Assembly (NCBI GenBank): GCA_963789015.1
Contig: CAWBIU010000003.1
Location: forward strand, 372,001 to 436,000
Length of the DNA: 64,000 nt
Source of the DNA: JAOPZW01 sp963789015
GTDB taxonomy: Bacteria; Actinomycetota; Thermoleophilia; Solirubrobacterales; Solirubrobacteraceae
Direction: 5' to 3'
Shown: in pieces, positions 23,123 to 34,629 of the stretch
How positions within the stretch are numbered: position 1 is the first letter of the stretch
Layout: every line of letters starts with the position of its first letter
Translations under genes and position numbers: made by a program
The notes under the pieces: generated by a model
The model's database searches: none
What the model was told of the DNA's origin: nothing
The model's input: only the letters and a program-made list of their open reading frames with translations

Positions 23123-24068
23123 GTTCATCGTTCGCCGGATCGGGTTCGGCGTGCTCACGCTGTGGCTCGTCTCGCTCATCGTCTTCGCCGCCGTCATCGC
23201 CCTGCCGGGCGACCCCGCCACGGCGATGCTGGGCCGCGAGGCCACGCCCGACCGGCTCGCCGCGCTGCGCGAGCAGCTGCACCTCAACGACTCGCTCATC
23301 ACCCAGTACACGCAGTGGCTGGCCGGGATCCTGACGTTCGACCTGGGCGACTCGGCGGCGACGCAGCAGCCGGTGACCGATCTGATTCGCGACCGCGTCG
23401 GCAACACGCTGTTCCTCGTCTTCATCGCCTCGATCATCGCCGTCCCGCTGTCGATCGGGATCGGCGTGTGGACCGCGATGAAGCGCGACCGGGCGGCCGA
23501 CAACATCACCTCGACGGTCACGCTCGTGCTCGCCGGGCTGCCCGAGTTCGTCATCGGCCTGTGCCTGATCCTGCTGCTGGCGACCAACGTCTTCCAGATC
23601 TTCCCGGCGGTCTCGCTGCTCGCTCCGGGCCAGCGGGCGTGGGAGAACCCGGAGGTCGTGGTCCTGCCGGCGCTCACGCTGATCATCGCGGTGGTCCCCT
23701 ACATCAGCCGCATCATGCGCGGCTCGATGATCGAGGTGCTCGAGAGCGAGTACGTGACGATGGCGCGATTGAAAGGCCTGCCCGAGAGGACGGTGATCTG
23801 GAGACACGCTGTGCCCAACGCGATCGTGCCCGCGATCCAGGTCACCGCCCTGCAGCTTGCGTGGATGGCGGGCGGCATCGTCGTCGTCGAGTTCGTCTTC
23901 CAGTACCAGGGCATCGGCTTCATGCTCGTCGACTCGGTCGGCAACCAGGACATGCCGGTCGTGCAGTCGGTGACGATGCTCGCGGCGGCGATCTACGTCG
24001 GCCTGAACCTGCTCGCCGACGTGGCGACGATCCTCGTCACCCCGCGCCTGAGGACGGCGGGCCGATGA
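23112..24068 (+). CDS. ABC transporter permease, DppB/OppB type
   Basis: A 318-residue inner-membrane permease of the oligopeptide/nickel class. The first membrane helix (GFGVLTLWLVSLIVFAAVIA) is followed by the family's long external loop (GDPATAMLG, LREQLHLNDSLITQYTQWL), then five more hydrophobic segments. The EAA coupling loop reads YVTMARLKGLPERTVIWRHA. Starts at GTG 23112 inside the end of the gntR gene and overlaps the next permease by 4 nt (ATGA). Confidence 0.9.
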   Translation: MSFRFIVRRIGFGVLTLWLVSLIVFAAVIALPGDPATAMLGREATPDRLAALREQLHLNDSLITQYTQWLAGILTFDLGDSAATQQPVTDLIRDRVGNTLFLVFIASIIAVPLSIGIGVWTAMKRDRAADNITSTVTLVLAGLPEFVIGLCLILLLATNVFQIFPAVSLLAPGQRAWENPEVVVLPALTLIIAVVPYISRIMRGSMIEVLESEYVTMARLKGLPERTVIWRHAVPNAIVPAIQVTALQLAWMAGGIVVVEFVFQYQGIGFMLVDSVGNQDMPVVQSVTMLAAAIYVGLNLLADVATILVTPRLRTAGR

Positions 24069-24996
24069 CCGCCGGGCCGACGGTCGAGGGCGCGGTCGAG
24101 CTCGAGGCGGGCGCCGCCGTCGGGCAGGCGCCGGTCGGCTCCGAGCGGCTGCGCGGGCACGCGTGGCTGTGGACACTGCGGCGCTCGCTGCGCCTCGGGC
24201 GCACGCGCGTCGGCCTGGCCCTCGTCGGGCTGATGGTCGCCATCGCGGTCCTCGGGCCGCTCGTGGCGCCGCACTCGCCGACCGAGTTCGTGGGCCCGCC
24301 CAACAGCCCGTCCTCCGCCAACGCGCTGTTCGGCACCGACGCGCTCGGGCGCGACGTGTTCAGCCGCTTCCTCTACGGCGGGCTCACCGTGCTGTGGATG
24401 TCGGTCGCCGCGACCGCCGTCGGCATCGTCGCCGGCACCGCGCTCGGGCTCACCGCCGCCTACTCGCGCGGCAGGGTCGACGAGGTGCTCATGCGCGCCA
24501 ACGACGTGATGCTCTCCTTCCCGCAGATCATCTTCGTCCTGCTGCTCGTCGCGGCGATCGGGCCGAAGCTGTGGCTGATCGTCCTGACCGTCGGCGTGAC
24601 CCACGCGCCGCGCGTCGCGCGCGTCATGCGCGGCGCCGCCCAGGAGGTCGTCGAGCGCGATTTCGTCAAGGCCGCCGAGGCAGTCGGCGAGAAGCGCTGG
24701 CGGATCGTCGTGGCCGAGCTGCTGCCCAACGTGACCAGCCCGCTGCTCGTCGAGATCGGGCTGCGCCTCACCTACTCCATCGGGCTCGTGGCCGCCGTCA
24801 GCTTCCTCGGCTTCGGCCTGCAGCCGCCGACCGCCGACTGGGGACTGATGATCAACGAGAACCGGCTGTCGATCAGCGTGCAGCCGTGGGCGGTGTTCCT
24901 GCCCGTGCTGGCCATCGGCCTCCTGACCGTGGGGGCGAACCTCGTCACCGACGGCATCGCGCGAGCGGCCATCGGCCTGGACCGGGGGAACCGCTC

Positions 24997-25000
<4 letters not shown>
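24065..25000 (+). CDS. ABC transporter permease, DppC/OppC type
   Basis: Second permease, 311 residues. A long, Gly/Ala/Val-rich cytoplasmic N-terminus (about 45 residues) precedes the first helix (VGLALVGLMVAIAVLGPLVA), then the DppC landmark NALFGTDALGRDVFSRFLYG and the coupling loop VKAAEAVGEKRWRIVVAEL. It ends with GFGLQPPTADWGLMI and a final helix. ATGA overlaps join it to the genes on both sides. Together with the DppB-type subunit it forms the membrane channel. Confidence 0.9.
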
Positions 25001-26816
<1,816 letters not shown>

Positions 26817-26820
<4 letters not shown>

Positions 26821-27756
26821 GCGGGCGCGTCCTCGCCGACGCGTCGCTCGACGTCGCGGCGCTGCGCGCCGGGCTCGGCGGAGCGTCCGTCCGGGTCGAG
26901 GCGGCCGACGGCGCGCTGGCCGGCGACGACGTCGTCGGGCTCGTGACGTGGGAGCGCACGGTCGGCGCGGCCGAGCTCGAGCGCGCTGCCGGCGCTGCGG
27001 ATCGTGCTCACCCCGAGCGTCGGCTTCGATCACATCGACCTCGACGCGATCCGCCGGCGCGGCGGCGTGTGGGCCTGCCACGTGCCCGACTACTGCGTGG
27101 AGGAGATGGCCGACTCGGCGCTGGCGATGGCGCTGGCGCTGATGCGCGGCGTCGTCGAGCTCGACCGCACGGTGCGCGCCGGCGGCTGGGACGCGGTCGC
27201 CGCCGGGCGCCTGCGGCGGATCCGCGGCACGCGGCTCGGCGTGATCGGCTTCGGGCGCATCGGCGCGGCGCTGGCGGTGCGGGCGCGCGCGCTCGGCTTC
27301 GAGGTCTGGGGCTCCGATCCGGTGCAGCCGGCTGCTGCACTCGAGGCCGCGGGCGTACGCCCGGCCGTGCTCGGCGAGCTGCTCGCCTCGTGCGACGTGG
27401 TCTCGCTGCACGTGCCGCTCACGCCGGCCACCGAGGGCCTGATCGGTGCTCGCGAGATCGCGCTCATGCCGCGCGGCGCGCTGATCGTCAACACCGCCCG
27501 CGGCGCGCTGCTCGACACCGGCGCGGTGCTCGAGGCGCTGGCCGACGGGCGCCTGGGCGGCGCCGCGCTCGACGTGCTGGCCGTCGAGCCGCCCGATCTC
27601 GCGCACCCGGCGCCGCAGGCGCGCAACCTGATCGTCACGCCGCACTCGGCCTACCTGAGCGACGAGGCGGAGGCCGAGCTGTACCGGCGCGCGGCGGCGG
27701 CGGTGCGCGCGGCCGTCGAGGGACGCGTGCCCGACGGCGCGCTCGTGAGCGCATGA
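26817..27756 (+). CDS. D-isomer 2-hydroxyacid dehydrogenase, frameshifted near 26985
   Basis: NAD-dependent 2-hydroxyacid dehydrogenase interconverting 2-hydroxy and 2-keto acids. The N-terminal catalytic domain starts at GTG 26817 (GRVLADASLDVAALRAG). One surplus base in the GCGCG run at 26981-26985 shifts the frame; dropping it gives LPALRIVLTPSVGFDHID and a protein of about 312 residues. The Rossmann loop LGVIGFGRIGAALA, SLHVPLTPATEG, IVNTARGALLD (with the conserved Arg) and VTPHSAYLS (catalytic His) are intact. The position between the transporter and the sulfatase suggests action on the imported compound's acid product. Probable sequence error. Confidence 0.87.
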
Positions 27757-29267
27757 GCGACGCGCCGCCGCCCAACATCCTCCTGGTCATGGCCGACCAG
27801 ATGGCCGCCGGCGTGCCCGCCGACGCGCCGGCGCTCGACGGCCTCGCCGCGGACGGCGTCAGCTTCGATGCCGCCTACTGCCCGTCGCCGCTGTGCTCGC
27901 CGTCGCGCGCCTCGATGCTCACCGGGCTGCTGCCGTCGCGGACGGGCGTCTTCGACAACGCCGCCGAGATGCGCGCCTCGCTGCCGACCGTCGCCCACCA
28001 CCTGCGCGCCGCCGGCTACGCGACGACGCTCGCCGGCAAGATGCACTTCGTCGGGCCCGACCAGCACCACGGCTTCGAGGAGCGCCTGACGCCCGACGTC
28101 TATCCCGCCGGGCTGGAGTGGACGCCGGATTGGCGCGCCGGGCCGGAGGAGCGGCTGCCCTGGTACCACACGATGGGCAGCGTGCTCGAGCCCGCGGCGG
28201 CGCCCGCGTCGATGCAGGGCGACTACGACGACGAGGTCGCCTTCCACGCCACGCGGGCGCTGTTCGACCACGCCCGGCGGCGCGCCGGCGAGCCGTTCTT
28301 CCTCGTCGCCTCCTTCACCCACCCGCACGACCCGTGGGAGGTCCCGCAGCGCTACTGGGACCGCTACGACGCGGCGGCGATACCGCCGCCCGCCGTCGGG
28401 CCGATCCCGCTCGAACAGGCCGACCCGCACAGCCGCCGGCTGCGGGCGATGAGCGGCGTCGACGCGGCCGGGCTGAGCGAGGAGCAGGTCCGCGACGCGC
28501 GCCACGGCTACCTCGCCTCGGTGAGCTTCGTCGACGAGCGGATCGGGCGGGTGCTCGCGGCGCTGGCCGAGTCCGGGCTGGAGGAGCGCACGGTCGTCGT
28601 CTTCACCGCCGACCACGGCGAGATGCTGGGGGAGCGTGGCCTGTGGTTCAAGATGGCGTTCTTCGAGGGCTCGGCGCGCGTGCCGCTGCTCGTGCGCCTC
28701 CCGGGCAGCGTGCGGGCGGGCAGCCGCGTGGCGCGGCCGGTGTCGCTGCTCGACCTGATGCCGACGCTGCTGGCGCTGGCCGGCGTGGAGGTGCCCGACG
28801 GGCTCGACGGGACGAGCCTGGCCGGGCTGCTCGACGGCTCGGGGCGCGGCGGGCCGGACGAGGTCGTCGCCGAGTACCTGGCCGAGGGCGTCCGCGACCC
28901 GGCGGTGATGATCCGCCGCGGCGAGCACAAGTACATCCGCTGCGGCACGGACCCGGAGCTGCTCTACGACCTCGCCTCCGATCCGCGCGAGCTGAACGAC
29001 CTGTCGGCCTCGGCGCCGGAGCTGTGCGCCTCGTTGCGCGAGGCCGCCGACGCGCGCTGGGACCTCGACGCCCTGCGGGCGCGCGTGCTCGCCTCCCAGG
29101 AGGAGCGGCGCGTGGTCCTCGGTGCCCTCGCGCGCGGGCGGGCGCACCCGTGGGACTACCGTCCCGAGAGCGACGGGCGCTACATCTCGACGGGCGCGGA
29201 TCTGTACGAGCGTCAGCGGGACGCGCGGCTCGGGCCGCCGGGGTTCGGGGGCCGGGGCCCGGGGTAG
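27753..29267 (+). CDS. Sulfatase of the choline-sulfatase (BetC) type
   Basis: A 504-residue cytoplasmic-type sulfatase that removes sulfate from a small ester, in close relatives choline-O-sulfate. The formylglycine motif CSPSR (Cys48) and metal residues MADQ (Asp15), AGKMHFVGPDQHHGFEERL and FTADHGEMLGERG are present. The block AGKMHFVGPDQ...GFEERLTPDVYPAGLEWTPDW with WYHTMGSVL is strikingly BetC-like, as is the C-terminal GRAHPWDYRP. There is no signal peptide, so the substrate must be imported, consistent with the ABC transporter in the same operon. The ATG at 27753 overlaps the dehydrogenase stop. A formylglycine-generating enzyme is needed and is not in the window. Substrate remains to be shown. 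Confidence 0.85.
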   Translation: MSDAPPPNILLVMADQMAAGVPADAPALDGLAADGVSFDAAYCPSPLCSPSRASMLTGLLPSRTGVFDNAAEMRASLPTVAHHLRAAGYATTLAGKMHFVGPDQHHGFEERLTPDVYPAGLEWTPDWRAGPEERLPWYHTMGSVLEPAAAPASMQGDYDDEVAFHATRALFDHARRRAGEPFFLVASFTHPHDPWEVPQRYWDRYDAAAIPPPAVGPIPLEQADPHSRRLRAMSGVDAAGLSEEQVRDARHGYLASVSFVDERIGRVLAALAESGLEERTVVVFTADHGEMLGERGLWFKMAFFEGSARVPLLVRLPGSVRAGSRVARPVSLLDLMPTLLALAGVEVPDGLDGTSLAGLLDGSGRGGPDEVVAEYLAEGVRDPAVMIRRGEHKYIRCGTDPELLYDLASDPRELNDLSASAPELCASLREAADARWDLDALRARVLASQEERRVVLGALARGRAHPWDYRPESDGRYISTGADLYERQRDARLGPPGFGGRGPG

Positions 29268-29298
29268 GAGCGCTGCAGCTTCGGGAGGAGGAGCTGCT

Positions 29299-31950
29299 GT
29301 GAAGCGTCTGTTCGTCGTCGTCACGCTCGTCGCCGTGCTGGTTCCGGCCGCGTCGGCCGCCGCCCAGGACGAGGGCTTCGTGCTGAGCACGAGCAGGCCG
29401 GGCGGGCAGGGGTTCGCGCCGGCGTTCATCGGCAACGGCTACCTGGCGGGTCGCCAGCCCGCGGCCGGCCAGGGCTTCGACCAGGTGCCGCTCGCGGGCA
29501 GCGACGAGCCGCTGGCCACGCAGTCGCAGGTCCAGGGCCTGTACGCCAGGACGACGAAGAAGGACGAGGGCCTGATCGAGCGACGCGCCGCGCTGCCCGC
29601 CTGGTCGACGCTCGGCTACGACGACGGCAGCGGGCGCTACTCGCTGCGCAGCGGCCGCGTGCGCGACTACCGCCAGGCGCTCGACCTGCGCACCGGCACG
29701 CTGACCACCTCGCTGCTGTGGACCTCGCCCGCCGGGCGCTCGGCGCGGCTGCGCTACGACGTGATGACCGACCGCGCGCGGCGCCACGCCGCCGTCGTCC
29801 GGCTGTCGGTGACACCGCGCTTCACCGGGACGGTGTCCGTGCTCGACGCGATCGACGGGCGCGCGGCGGAGCACGTCAGGGGCACCGCCCGCGGCCGCTC
29901 GGGCGCGCGCCAGTGGGTCGATCTACGCTCGCTCGGGCTCGGCGTGCGCGCGACCGTCGCCACCGTGCTGCGCGGCCCGGGCGGCGCGCCCTCCGCGGTG
30001 GCCCGCGCCGAGCGCCGCAGCGCCGCGCAGCAGGTGCGCCTGCGCGTGCGCGCGGGACGCACCTACGTCTTCACGAAGTACGTCGGCGTGGCCGTTTCGA
30101 CGGACGAGGGCGAGCGCGGGACGCCGCACGCCCGCGCGCTGGCCGTGGCGTCGCGCGAGGCGCGCACCGGCCTGCCCGCAGTGCGGCGGGCCTCGGCGGC
30201 GGCGTGGGCGCGGCTGTGGCGCGCGGACATCGTCGTGACCGGCGACGAGCGCCTCCAGCGCCAGGTGCGCTCGGCGCTGTTCTCGCTGCTGGCCAGCGTG
30301 CGCGACGACACGCCGTGGGCGCCGTCGCCCGGCGGGCTGTCCAGCGACGGCTACAACGGCCACGTCTTCTGGGACAGCGAGACGTGGATGTACCCGTCCC
30401 TGCTGGCCACGGCGCCGTCGCTCGCGCGCGAGATGCTGCAGTACCGGGTCGACCGCCTCGCCGCGGCGCGGCGCTACGCCCGCGCGACCGGCTTCGGCGG
30501 CGCGCGCTTCCCGTGGGAGAGCGCGCTGACCGGCTCGGAGGAGACGCCGAGCTGCTGCAACACGGGCAAGTGGGAGGTGCACGTCAGCGCCGACATCGCG
30601 CAGGCCATGTGGCAGTACTGGCTGGCCACCGGCGACCGCGCGTGGCTGCGGCGCGAGGCGTGGCCGGTGCTGTCCGGGATCGCGGACTTCTGGGTCAGCC
30701 GCTCGCGGCCGAACCCCGACGGCACCCGCTCGATCAACAGCGTGATCGGACCCGACGAGTACCACGAGCGCGTGCGCGACAGCGTCTACACGAACGTCGG
30801 CGCGCGCGACTCGCTGCGGATCGCGGTGGCGGCGGCCGGGCTCGTCGGGCTGCCGGCCAAGCCGGAGTGGTCGGCGGTGGCGGGCGCGCTGCGTGTGCCG
30901 TTCGACGCGGCCAAGGGGCTGCACCCCGAGTTCGAGGGCTACCGGGGCGACACGGTCAAGCAGGCCGACGTCGTGCTGCTCGCCTACCCGTGGGAGAACC
31001 CGCAGCCGGCGGCGGTCACCCAGGCCGACCTCGACCACTACGTGCCGCGCAGCGATCCCGACGGGCCGTCGATGACCGACGCGATCCACTCGATCGTCAC
31101 CTCGCAGCTGGGGACCGCGGGCTGCGCGGCGTTCAGCTTCACCAAGCGCAGCGTCGACCCGTTCATGCGCGGCCCCTACGAGCAGTTCTCCGAGGCGCGG
31201 ATCGGCGGCGCGTTCACGTTCACGACCGGGGCGGGCGGGTTCCTGCAGGAGTTCCTGTACGGGTACTCGGGCTGGCGCTGGCGCGGCGACCGCGTCCGGC
31301 TCGATCCGAGCCTTCCGCCGCAGCTGACCGGGGTGACGCTGTCGTCCGTGTCGTGGCAGGGGCGCACGGTTCGCGTCGAGATGACGCGGGCGTCGACGAC
31401 CGTCACGCTGCTCTCGGGCGCGCCGCTCGTGCTCGAATCCCCGTCCGGGAGCGTGACGCTCGCCTCCGGCAGCCCCGTCACCCTGGCCACCCGGCGGCCG
31501 GACGAGGCGCCGACGGACGACCTCGCCCGCTGCCGCCCGGCGACCGCCACGCCCGCGACCGGCGATCCCGCCGAGTCCGCGGTCGACGGCACGGCCGCGT
31601 CGTCGTGGCTGGCCGAGCGCCCCGGCGTGCGCCTGCAGGTCGACCTCGGCTCCGTCGTCCCGCTCGGCTCGCTGTCGCTCGTGCGCCCGGACGTCCTCGC
31701 CGTGGCGACGGGCAGCACCTCGATCGAGGACCACGCGGTGACGGGCCCGACCCGCAGCGCGGGGTCCGTGGTGTCGGTGTCGGCCGACGGCCGCACGTGG
31801 ACGCGGTTGGCCGCGCTGCCCGGCGGCGCGCTGCGCGAGGACGTCGCGGGGTCCGGGCAGCCGGTGCGCTACGTGCGCGTCACCGCGGCGCGCGGGACGA
31901 GCGAGCGGAAGCCGTTGGTGGTGGGGGAGTTGCTGGTCCGGCGCGGGTGA
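29299..31950 (+). CDS. Secreted glycoside hydrolase family 65 protein with C-terminal F5/8-type C domain
   Basis: An 883-residue exported carbohydrate-active enzyme. The N-terminal signal peptide is KRLFVVVTLVAVLVPAASAAA. The GH65 N-terminal beta domain (to about 290) precedes the (alpha/alpha)6 catalytic barrel, with NGHVFWDSETWMYPSLLA, SVIGPDEYHERVRDS (general acid Glu487) and KQADVVLLAYPWEN. The C-terminal ~150 residues (AVDGTAASSWLAE to PVRYVRVTAARG) look like a discoidin/F5/8 C carbohydrate-binding domain. GH65 includes alpha-glucoside phosphorylases and hydrolases; this one is closer to the secreted hydrolase or glucosyl-collagen-type branch, an inference. GTG start 29299 with GGAGGAGG upstream. 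Confidence 0.85.
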   Translation: MKRLFVVVTLVAVLVPAASAAAQDEGFVLSTSRPGGQGFAPAFIGNGYLAGRQPAAGQGFDQVPLAGSDEPLATQSQVQGLYARTTKKDEGLIERRAALPAWSTLGYDDGSGRYSLRSGRVRDYRQALDLRTGTLTTSLLWTSPAGRSARLRYDVMTDRARRHAAVVRLSVTPRFTGTVSVLDAIDGRAAEHVRGTARGRSGARQWVDLRSLGLGVRATVATVLRGPGGAPSAVARAERRSAAQQVRLRVRAGRTYVFTKYVGVAVSTDEGERGTPHARALAVASREARTGLPAVRRASAAAWARLWRADIVVTGDERLQRQVRSALFSLLASVRDDTPWAPSPGGLSSDGYNGHVFWDSETWMYPSLLATAPSLAREMLQYRVDRLAAARRYARATGFGGARFPWESALTGSEETPSCCNTGKWEVHVSADIAQAMWQYWLATGDRAWLRREAWPVLSGIADFWVSRSRPNPDGTRSINSVIGPDEYHERVRDSVYTNVGARDSLRIAVAAAGLVGLPAKPEWSAVAGALRVPFDAAKGLHPEFEGYRGDTVKQADVVLLAYPWENPQPAAVTQADLDHYVPRSDPDGPSMTDAIHSIVTSQLGTAGCAAFSFTKRSVDPFMRGPYEQFSEARIGGAFTFTTGAGGFLQEFLYGYSGWRWRGDRVRLDPSLPPQLTGVTLSSVSWQGRTVRVEMTRASTTVTLLSGAPLVLESPSGSVTLASGSPVTLATRRPDEAPTDDLARCRPATATPATGDPAESAVDGTAASSWLAERPGVRLQVDLGSVVPLGSLSLVRPDVLAVATGSTSIEDHAVTGPTRSAGSVVSVSADGRTWTRLAALPGGALREDVAGSGQPVRYVRVTAARGTSERKPLVVGELLVRRG

Positions 31951-31982
31951 GGGCCGCGGGCCTGCGAACAGCGGGCATCGAA

Positions 31983-32062
31983 GCCATGAAGGAGGGCCTC
32001 CCGCGTGGTGGCAGGCTGCGGCGTGTCGCCACACGTAGCGAGCCGAAGGAGGCCCTGCGCAT
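31983..32062 (+). mobile_element. Non-coding left end of the IS110 remnant
   Basis: Between the GH65 stop and the transposase start lies a short structured stretch. CGTG-G-TGGC (32004-32012) can pair with GCCACACG (32028-32035), and the block GAAGGAGG-GCC occurs twice (near 31989 and 32045). In IS110-family elements the non-coding end next to the transposase start encodes the bridge RNA, so this may be a degraded copy. Element ends cannot be placed. Confidence 0.35.
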
Positions 32063-33105
32063 ATGTTGCACGCTGGTTTGGATCTCAGTGGCCGGCGGCT
32101 TGATTACTGCTTGCTGAGCGAGTCCGGGCGCCGGTCGAGACGGGGGCGGTGAGCCCGGACGGGGATGGGCTGCGCGGGCTTGTGCGGGTCGTTGCGCTGC
32201 GTCATCGCGAGTCGGTGTCGGCGGTGATCGAGTCGAGGAACGGCGCGCGGTTCGTGCACGACGTGCTGGAGCGCTGTGGTTGGGAGGTCGCGGTCGCCGA
32301 CGCGAGAGGTCAAGGGGTTGGCGCCGTTGGCGTGCAAGACCGACCGGATCGACGCGTGGGTGCTGGCCGAGCTCTCGCGCCGCGATCTGGTCCCGGCGAT
32401 CTGGCTGCCGGACTTCGCCCAGCGCGGTGAGCGCGAGCGGGCGCGGCGGCGATGCATCGGCAAGCACCGCTGCGATGCTGCAAGCAGCGCGTGCATTCCA
32501 GCCTGATTGCCTTCGGGCACGCCTGCCCGGTCACTGACCTGTTCGAGGCGCGCGCGGCCGCGCGCTGCTGGCACGGCTTGATTTCCCCGAGGCCTGGCGC
32601 GCCGACGTGCTCTGTGCGGTGGCGTTGATCGATGACCTCGAGCGTGAGATCGACGGCATCGAGCGCGGGCTGCGGGCGCTGGGGGTCCGATCACCGCTAC
32701 GTCGGCCACTTGGTCACCGTGCCCGGGGTCGGCGTGGGTGACGTCGGGCGGCCGAGATCGGCGATCGAGCGTTGCCAGAGCGCTGCTCCGCTCCGGTGGC
32801 TCAGGACTGCCTCCGCGTCTACAAGCGAGGACCGCGGCCGACCAAGCGCGGCCCCGTACCTGCGCGAGCTGATGGCCGACCGCGGCAACACACCGCGAGC
32901 GCTAGCAGCAGCAGCCGACCTGGGCCCACGCGGCGCGGATCTGCCGCGATCTGGCGCCGACCGCGACCAACTCGCTCCGGCAGACGCCGCCCTTCTGCCG
33001 CATAGCCATCGACGCCACCGAGGCGACGCTTCCATCCGAGGCGTCGGTAGCGAGCCATACGGTTCGCTAGCGCGAATCCACGGGACGCCGGCTCGGGCAG
33101 CCTAG
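32063..33105 (+). pseudogene. IS110-family transposase, decayed
   Basis: Broken IS110/IS1111-type transposase. The opening ATG-LHAGLDLSGRRLDYCLLS, after AAGGAGG at 32046-32052, is the DEDD-domain start; later frames give VAVADARKVKG-like sequence, CKTDRIDAWVLAELSRRDLVPAIWLPD (the clear IS110 landmark), DDLEREIDGIERGLRAL, then HRYVGHLVTVPGVG from the C-terminal Transposase_20 domain. These lie in different frames, so several indels have disabled it; the final catalytic Ser region is unrecognisable. It sits between the GH65 gene and pspAB. Its apparent last frame runs to 33105, four bases into the end of convergent pspAB. Confidence 0.8.
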
Positions 33106-33674
33106 ATCGGGATCCCCCACAGCGGGAACCAGCGTTCGAGCTCAGGCTCGAACGGGAGCTCCGCGCCGACCATCGCCTTGATCTGCAGCTCGCGCTCGGT
33201 GTTGCGCTGCTTGTCGCCGCCGGCCGGGACGAACGGGTACCAGTAGCCGCGCTTGTAGTTGTAGATGAAGTACAGCGGCGCGCTGCTGGAGTCCTCGAAG
33301 GCGAAGACGGCGCAGAGCACGCGGTTGCTGTAGCCGCCGACGGCGAGCGCGTCGCTGACCGCGTTGACGCCGACGACGAGGTCCTCGAGGTCGGGGTCGC
33401 GGATGATCATCCAGCGGTAGCCGAACTCGTCGTCCTTGGTCTCGATCGAGGAGCCGAACTCGGTGCCCGTCCCGGCCAGCACCTCCTCCATCTCCGACAC
33501 GATCGACTGGAAGTCGCCCGTGGCCAGCGGCTGGAAGACGATCGACGCCGCGCCGCGCGTCTTGACGCCCTGCTGCGCCTCGAGCCCGATGTAGGCCGTC
33601 GTCAGCGCGAACAGGCGGTCGGGCGCGGGGCCCTTGACCTTGGAGCGACCGAGCAGCGCGTCGAGGAAGCCCAC
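33102..33674 (-). CDS. pspAB: PspA-associated protein PspAB
   Basis: A 190-residue protein of the PspAB family, the fourth member of the actinobacterial PspA stress group. It opens GFLDALLGRSKVKGPAPDRLFALTTAY, with LATGDFQSIVSEMEEVLAGT and a later WMIIRDPDLEDLVVGVNAV; the C-terminus has YFIYNYKRGYWYPFVP. There is no membrane segment. Starts at GTG 33674, 1 bp after the htpX stop, so the two form an operon with htpX first. pspA-pspAA, usual neighbours, are 27 kb away. The biochemical function is not established. Confidence 0.85.
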   Translation of the reverse strand: MGFLDALLGRSKVKGPAPDRLFALTTAYIGLEAQQGVKTRGAASIVFQPLATGDFQSIVSEMEEVLAGTGTEFGSSIETKDDEFGYRWMIIRDPDLEDLVVGVNAVSDALAVGGYSNRVLCAVFAFEDSSSAPLYFIYNYKRGYWYPFVPAGGDKQRNTERELQIKAMVGAELPFEPELERWFPLWGIPI

Positions 33675-33675
33675 C

Positions 33676-34575
33676 TCAGCGGACGCCCTGAAGCTGGGCC
33701 TCGAGGCGGCTCAGCGCCTCGATCCGCTTCTCCATCGGCGGGTGCGTCGCGAACAGGTTGAACAGCGACTGCTTGCTGTTCGCCGGGAAGATGTAGAAGG
33801 CGTTCATCTCGGCGTGTGCGCGCAGGTCGGTCTGCGGGATGCGCTCCATCGTCCCGCTGATCTTCATGAGCGCCGAGGCGAGCGCGCTCGGTCGCCCGGT
33901 GATCACCGCGGCGCCGCGGTCGGCAGCGAACTCGCGATAGCGCGACAGCGCCTGCATCAGGAAGAACGAGATGATGTAGACGCCCAGCGCCACGAGGATC
34001 ACGACGAAGAAGCTCGGTCCGTCGTCGTCGTCGTCGCCCTGGCCGCCGCCGAAGAAGAAGCCGAACTGGACGATCATCGACGCGATCGAGGCGAAGAAGC
34101 CCGCGAGCGTCATGATCGCCACGTCGCGGTTGATCACGTGCGTGAGCTCGTGGGCGAGCACGCCCTCGAGCTCGGCGGGCGAGAGCAGCTCCATGATGCC
34201 CGTGGTCGCGCACACGGTCGCGCTCTTCTGCGAGCGCCCCATCGCGAACGCGTTCGGCATCGACGTCTGCATCACGGCGACCTTCGGCTTGGGCAGGTCG
34301 GCCTGGATGCACAGGCGCTCGATCATCGCGTGCAGCTCGGGCGCCTCCTGCGGCGAGACCTCATGGGCGCCGACCGAGCGCAGTGCGAGCTTGTCGGAGG
34401 CGAAGAACTGGAAGGCCAGCAGACCGCCGGCCACGATCAGGATCGTGATGCCGCTGGCACCCGAGGCGAACAGGACCCCGACCAGCACGACATAGACGAG
34501 TCCGAGCAGGAACATCGTGACCAGCATCCGAATCTGGAGACCAGGGTCACGACCGAATGATGTGGGTCGAGGCAT
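33676..34575 (-). CDS. htpX: Membrane zinc metalloprotease HtpX
   Basis: Integral-membrane M48 protease that degrades misfolded membrane proteins. In the 299-residue product the zinc motif HELTH has ligands His142 and His146 with catalytic Glu143; the third ligand is Glu215 in YREFAADRGAAV. Two N-terminal helices (about 15-37 and 42-58) and a helix pair around 155-205 anchor it. A Gly/Asp-rich loop (GGGQGDDDDDG) lies between the latter. I choose ATG 34575; the region before it in frame is unlike the family. Upstream of pspAB in an operon, and divergent from the M23 gene over 54 bp. Confidence 0.93.
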   Translation of the reverse strand: MPRPTSFGRDPGLQIRMLVTMFLLGLVYVVLVGVLFASGASGITILIVAGGLLAFQFFASDKLALRSVGAHEVSPQEAPELHAMIERLCIQADLPKPKVAVMQTSMPNAFAMGRSQKSATVCATTGIMELLSPAELEGVLAHELTHVINRDVAIMTLAGFFASIASMIVQFGFFFGGGQGDDDDDGPSFFVVILVALGVYIISFFLMQALSRYREFAADRGAAVITGRPSALASALMKISGTMERIPQTDLRAHAEMNAFYIFPANSKQSLFNLFATHPPMEKRIEALSRLEAQLQGVR

Positions 34576-34629
34576 GGAACAGATTTTGCCAAACAAGACC
34601 GGTCTCCTCGCTAGCATCGCGCGCTTCGC

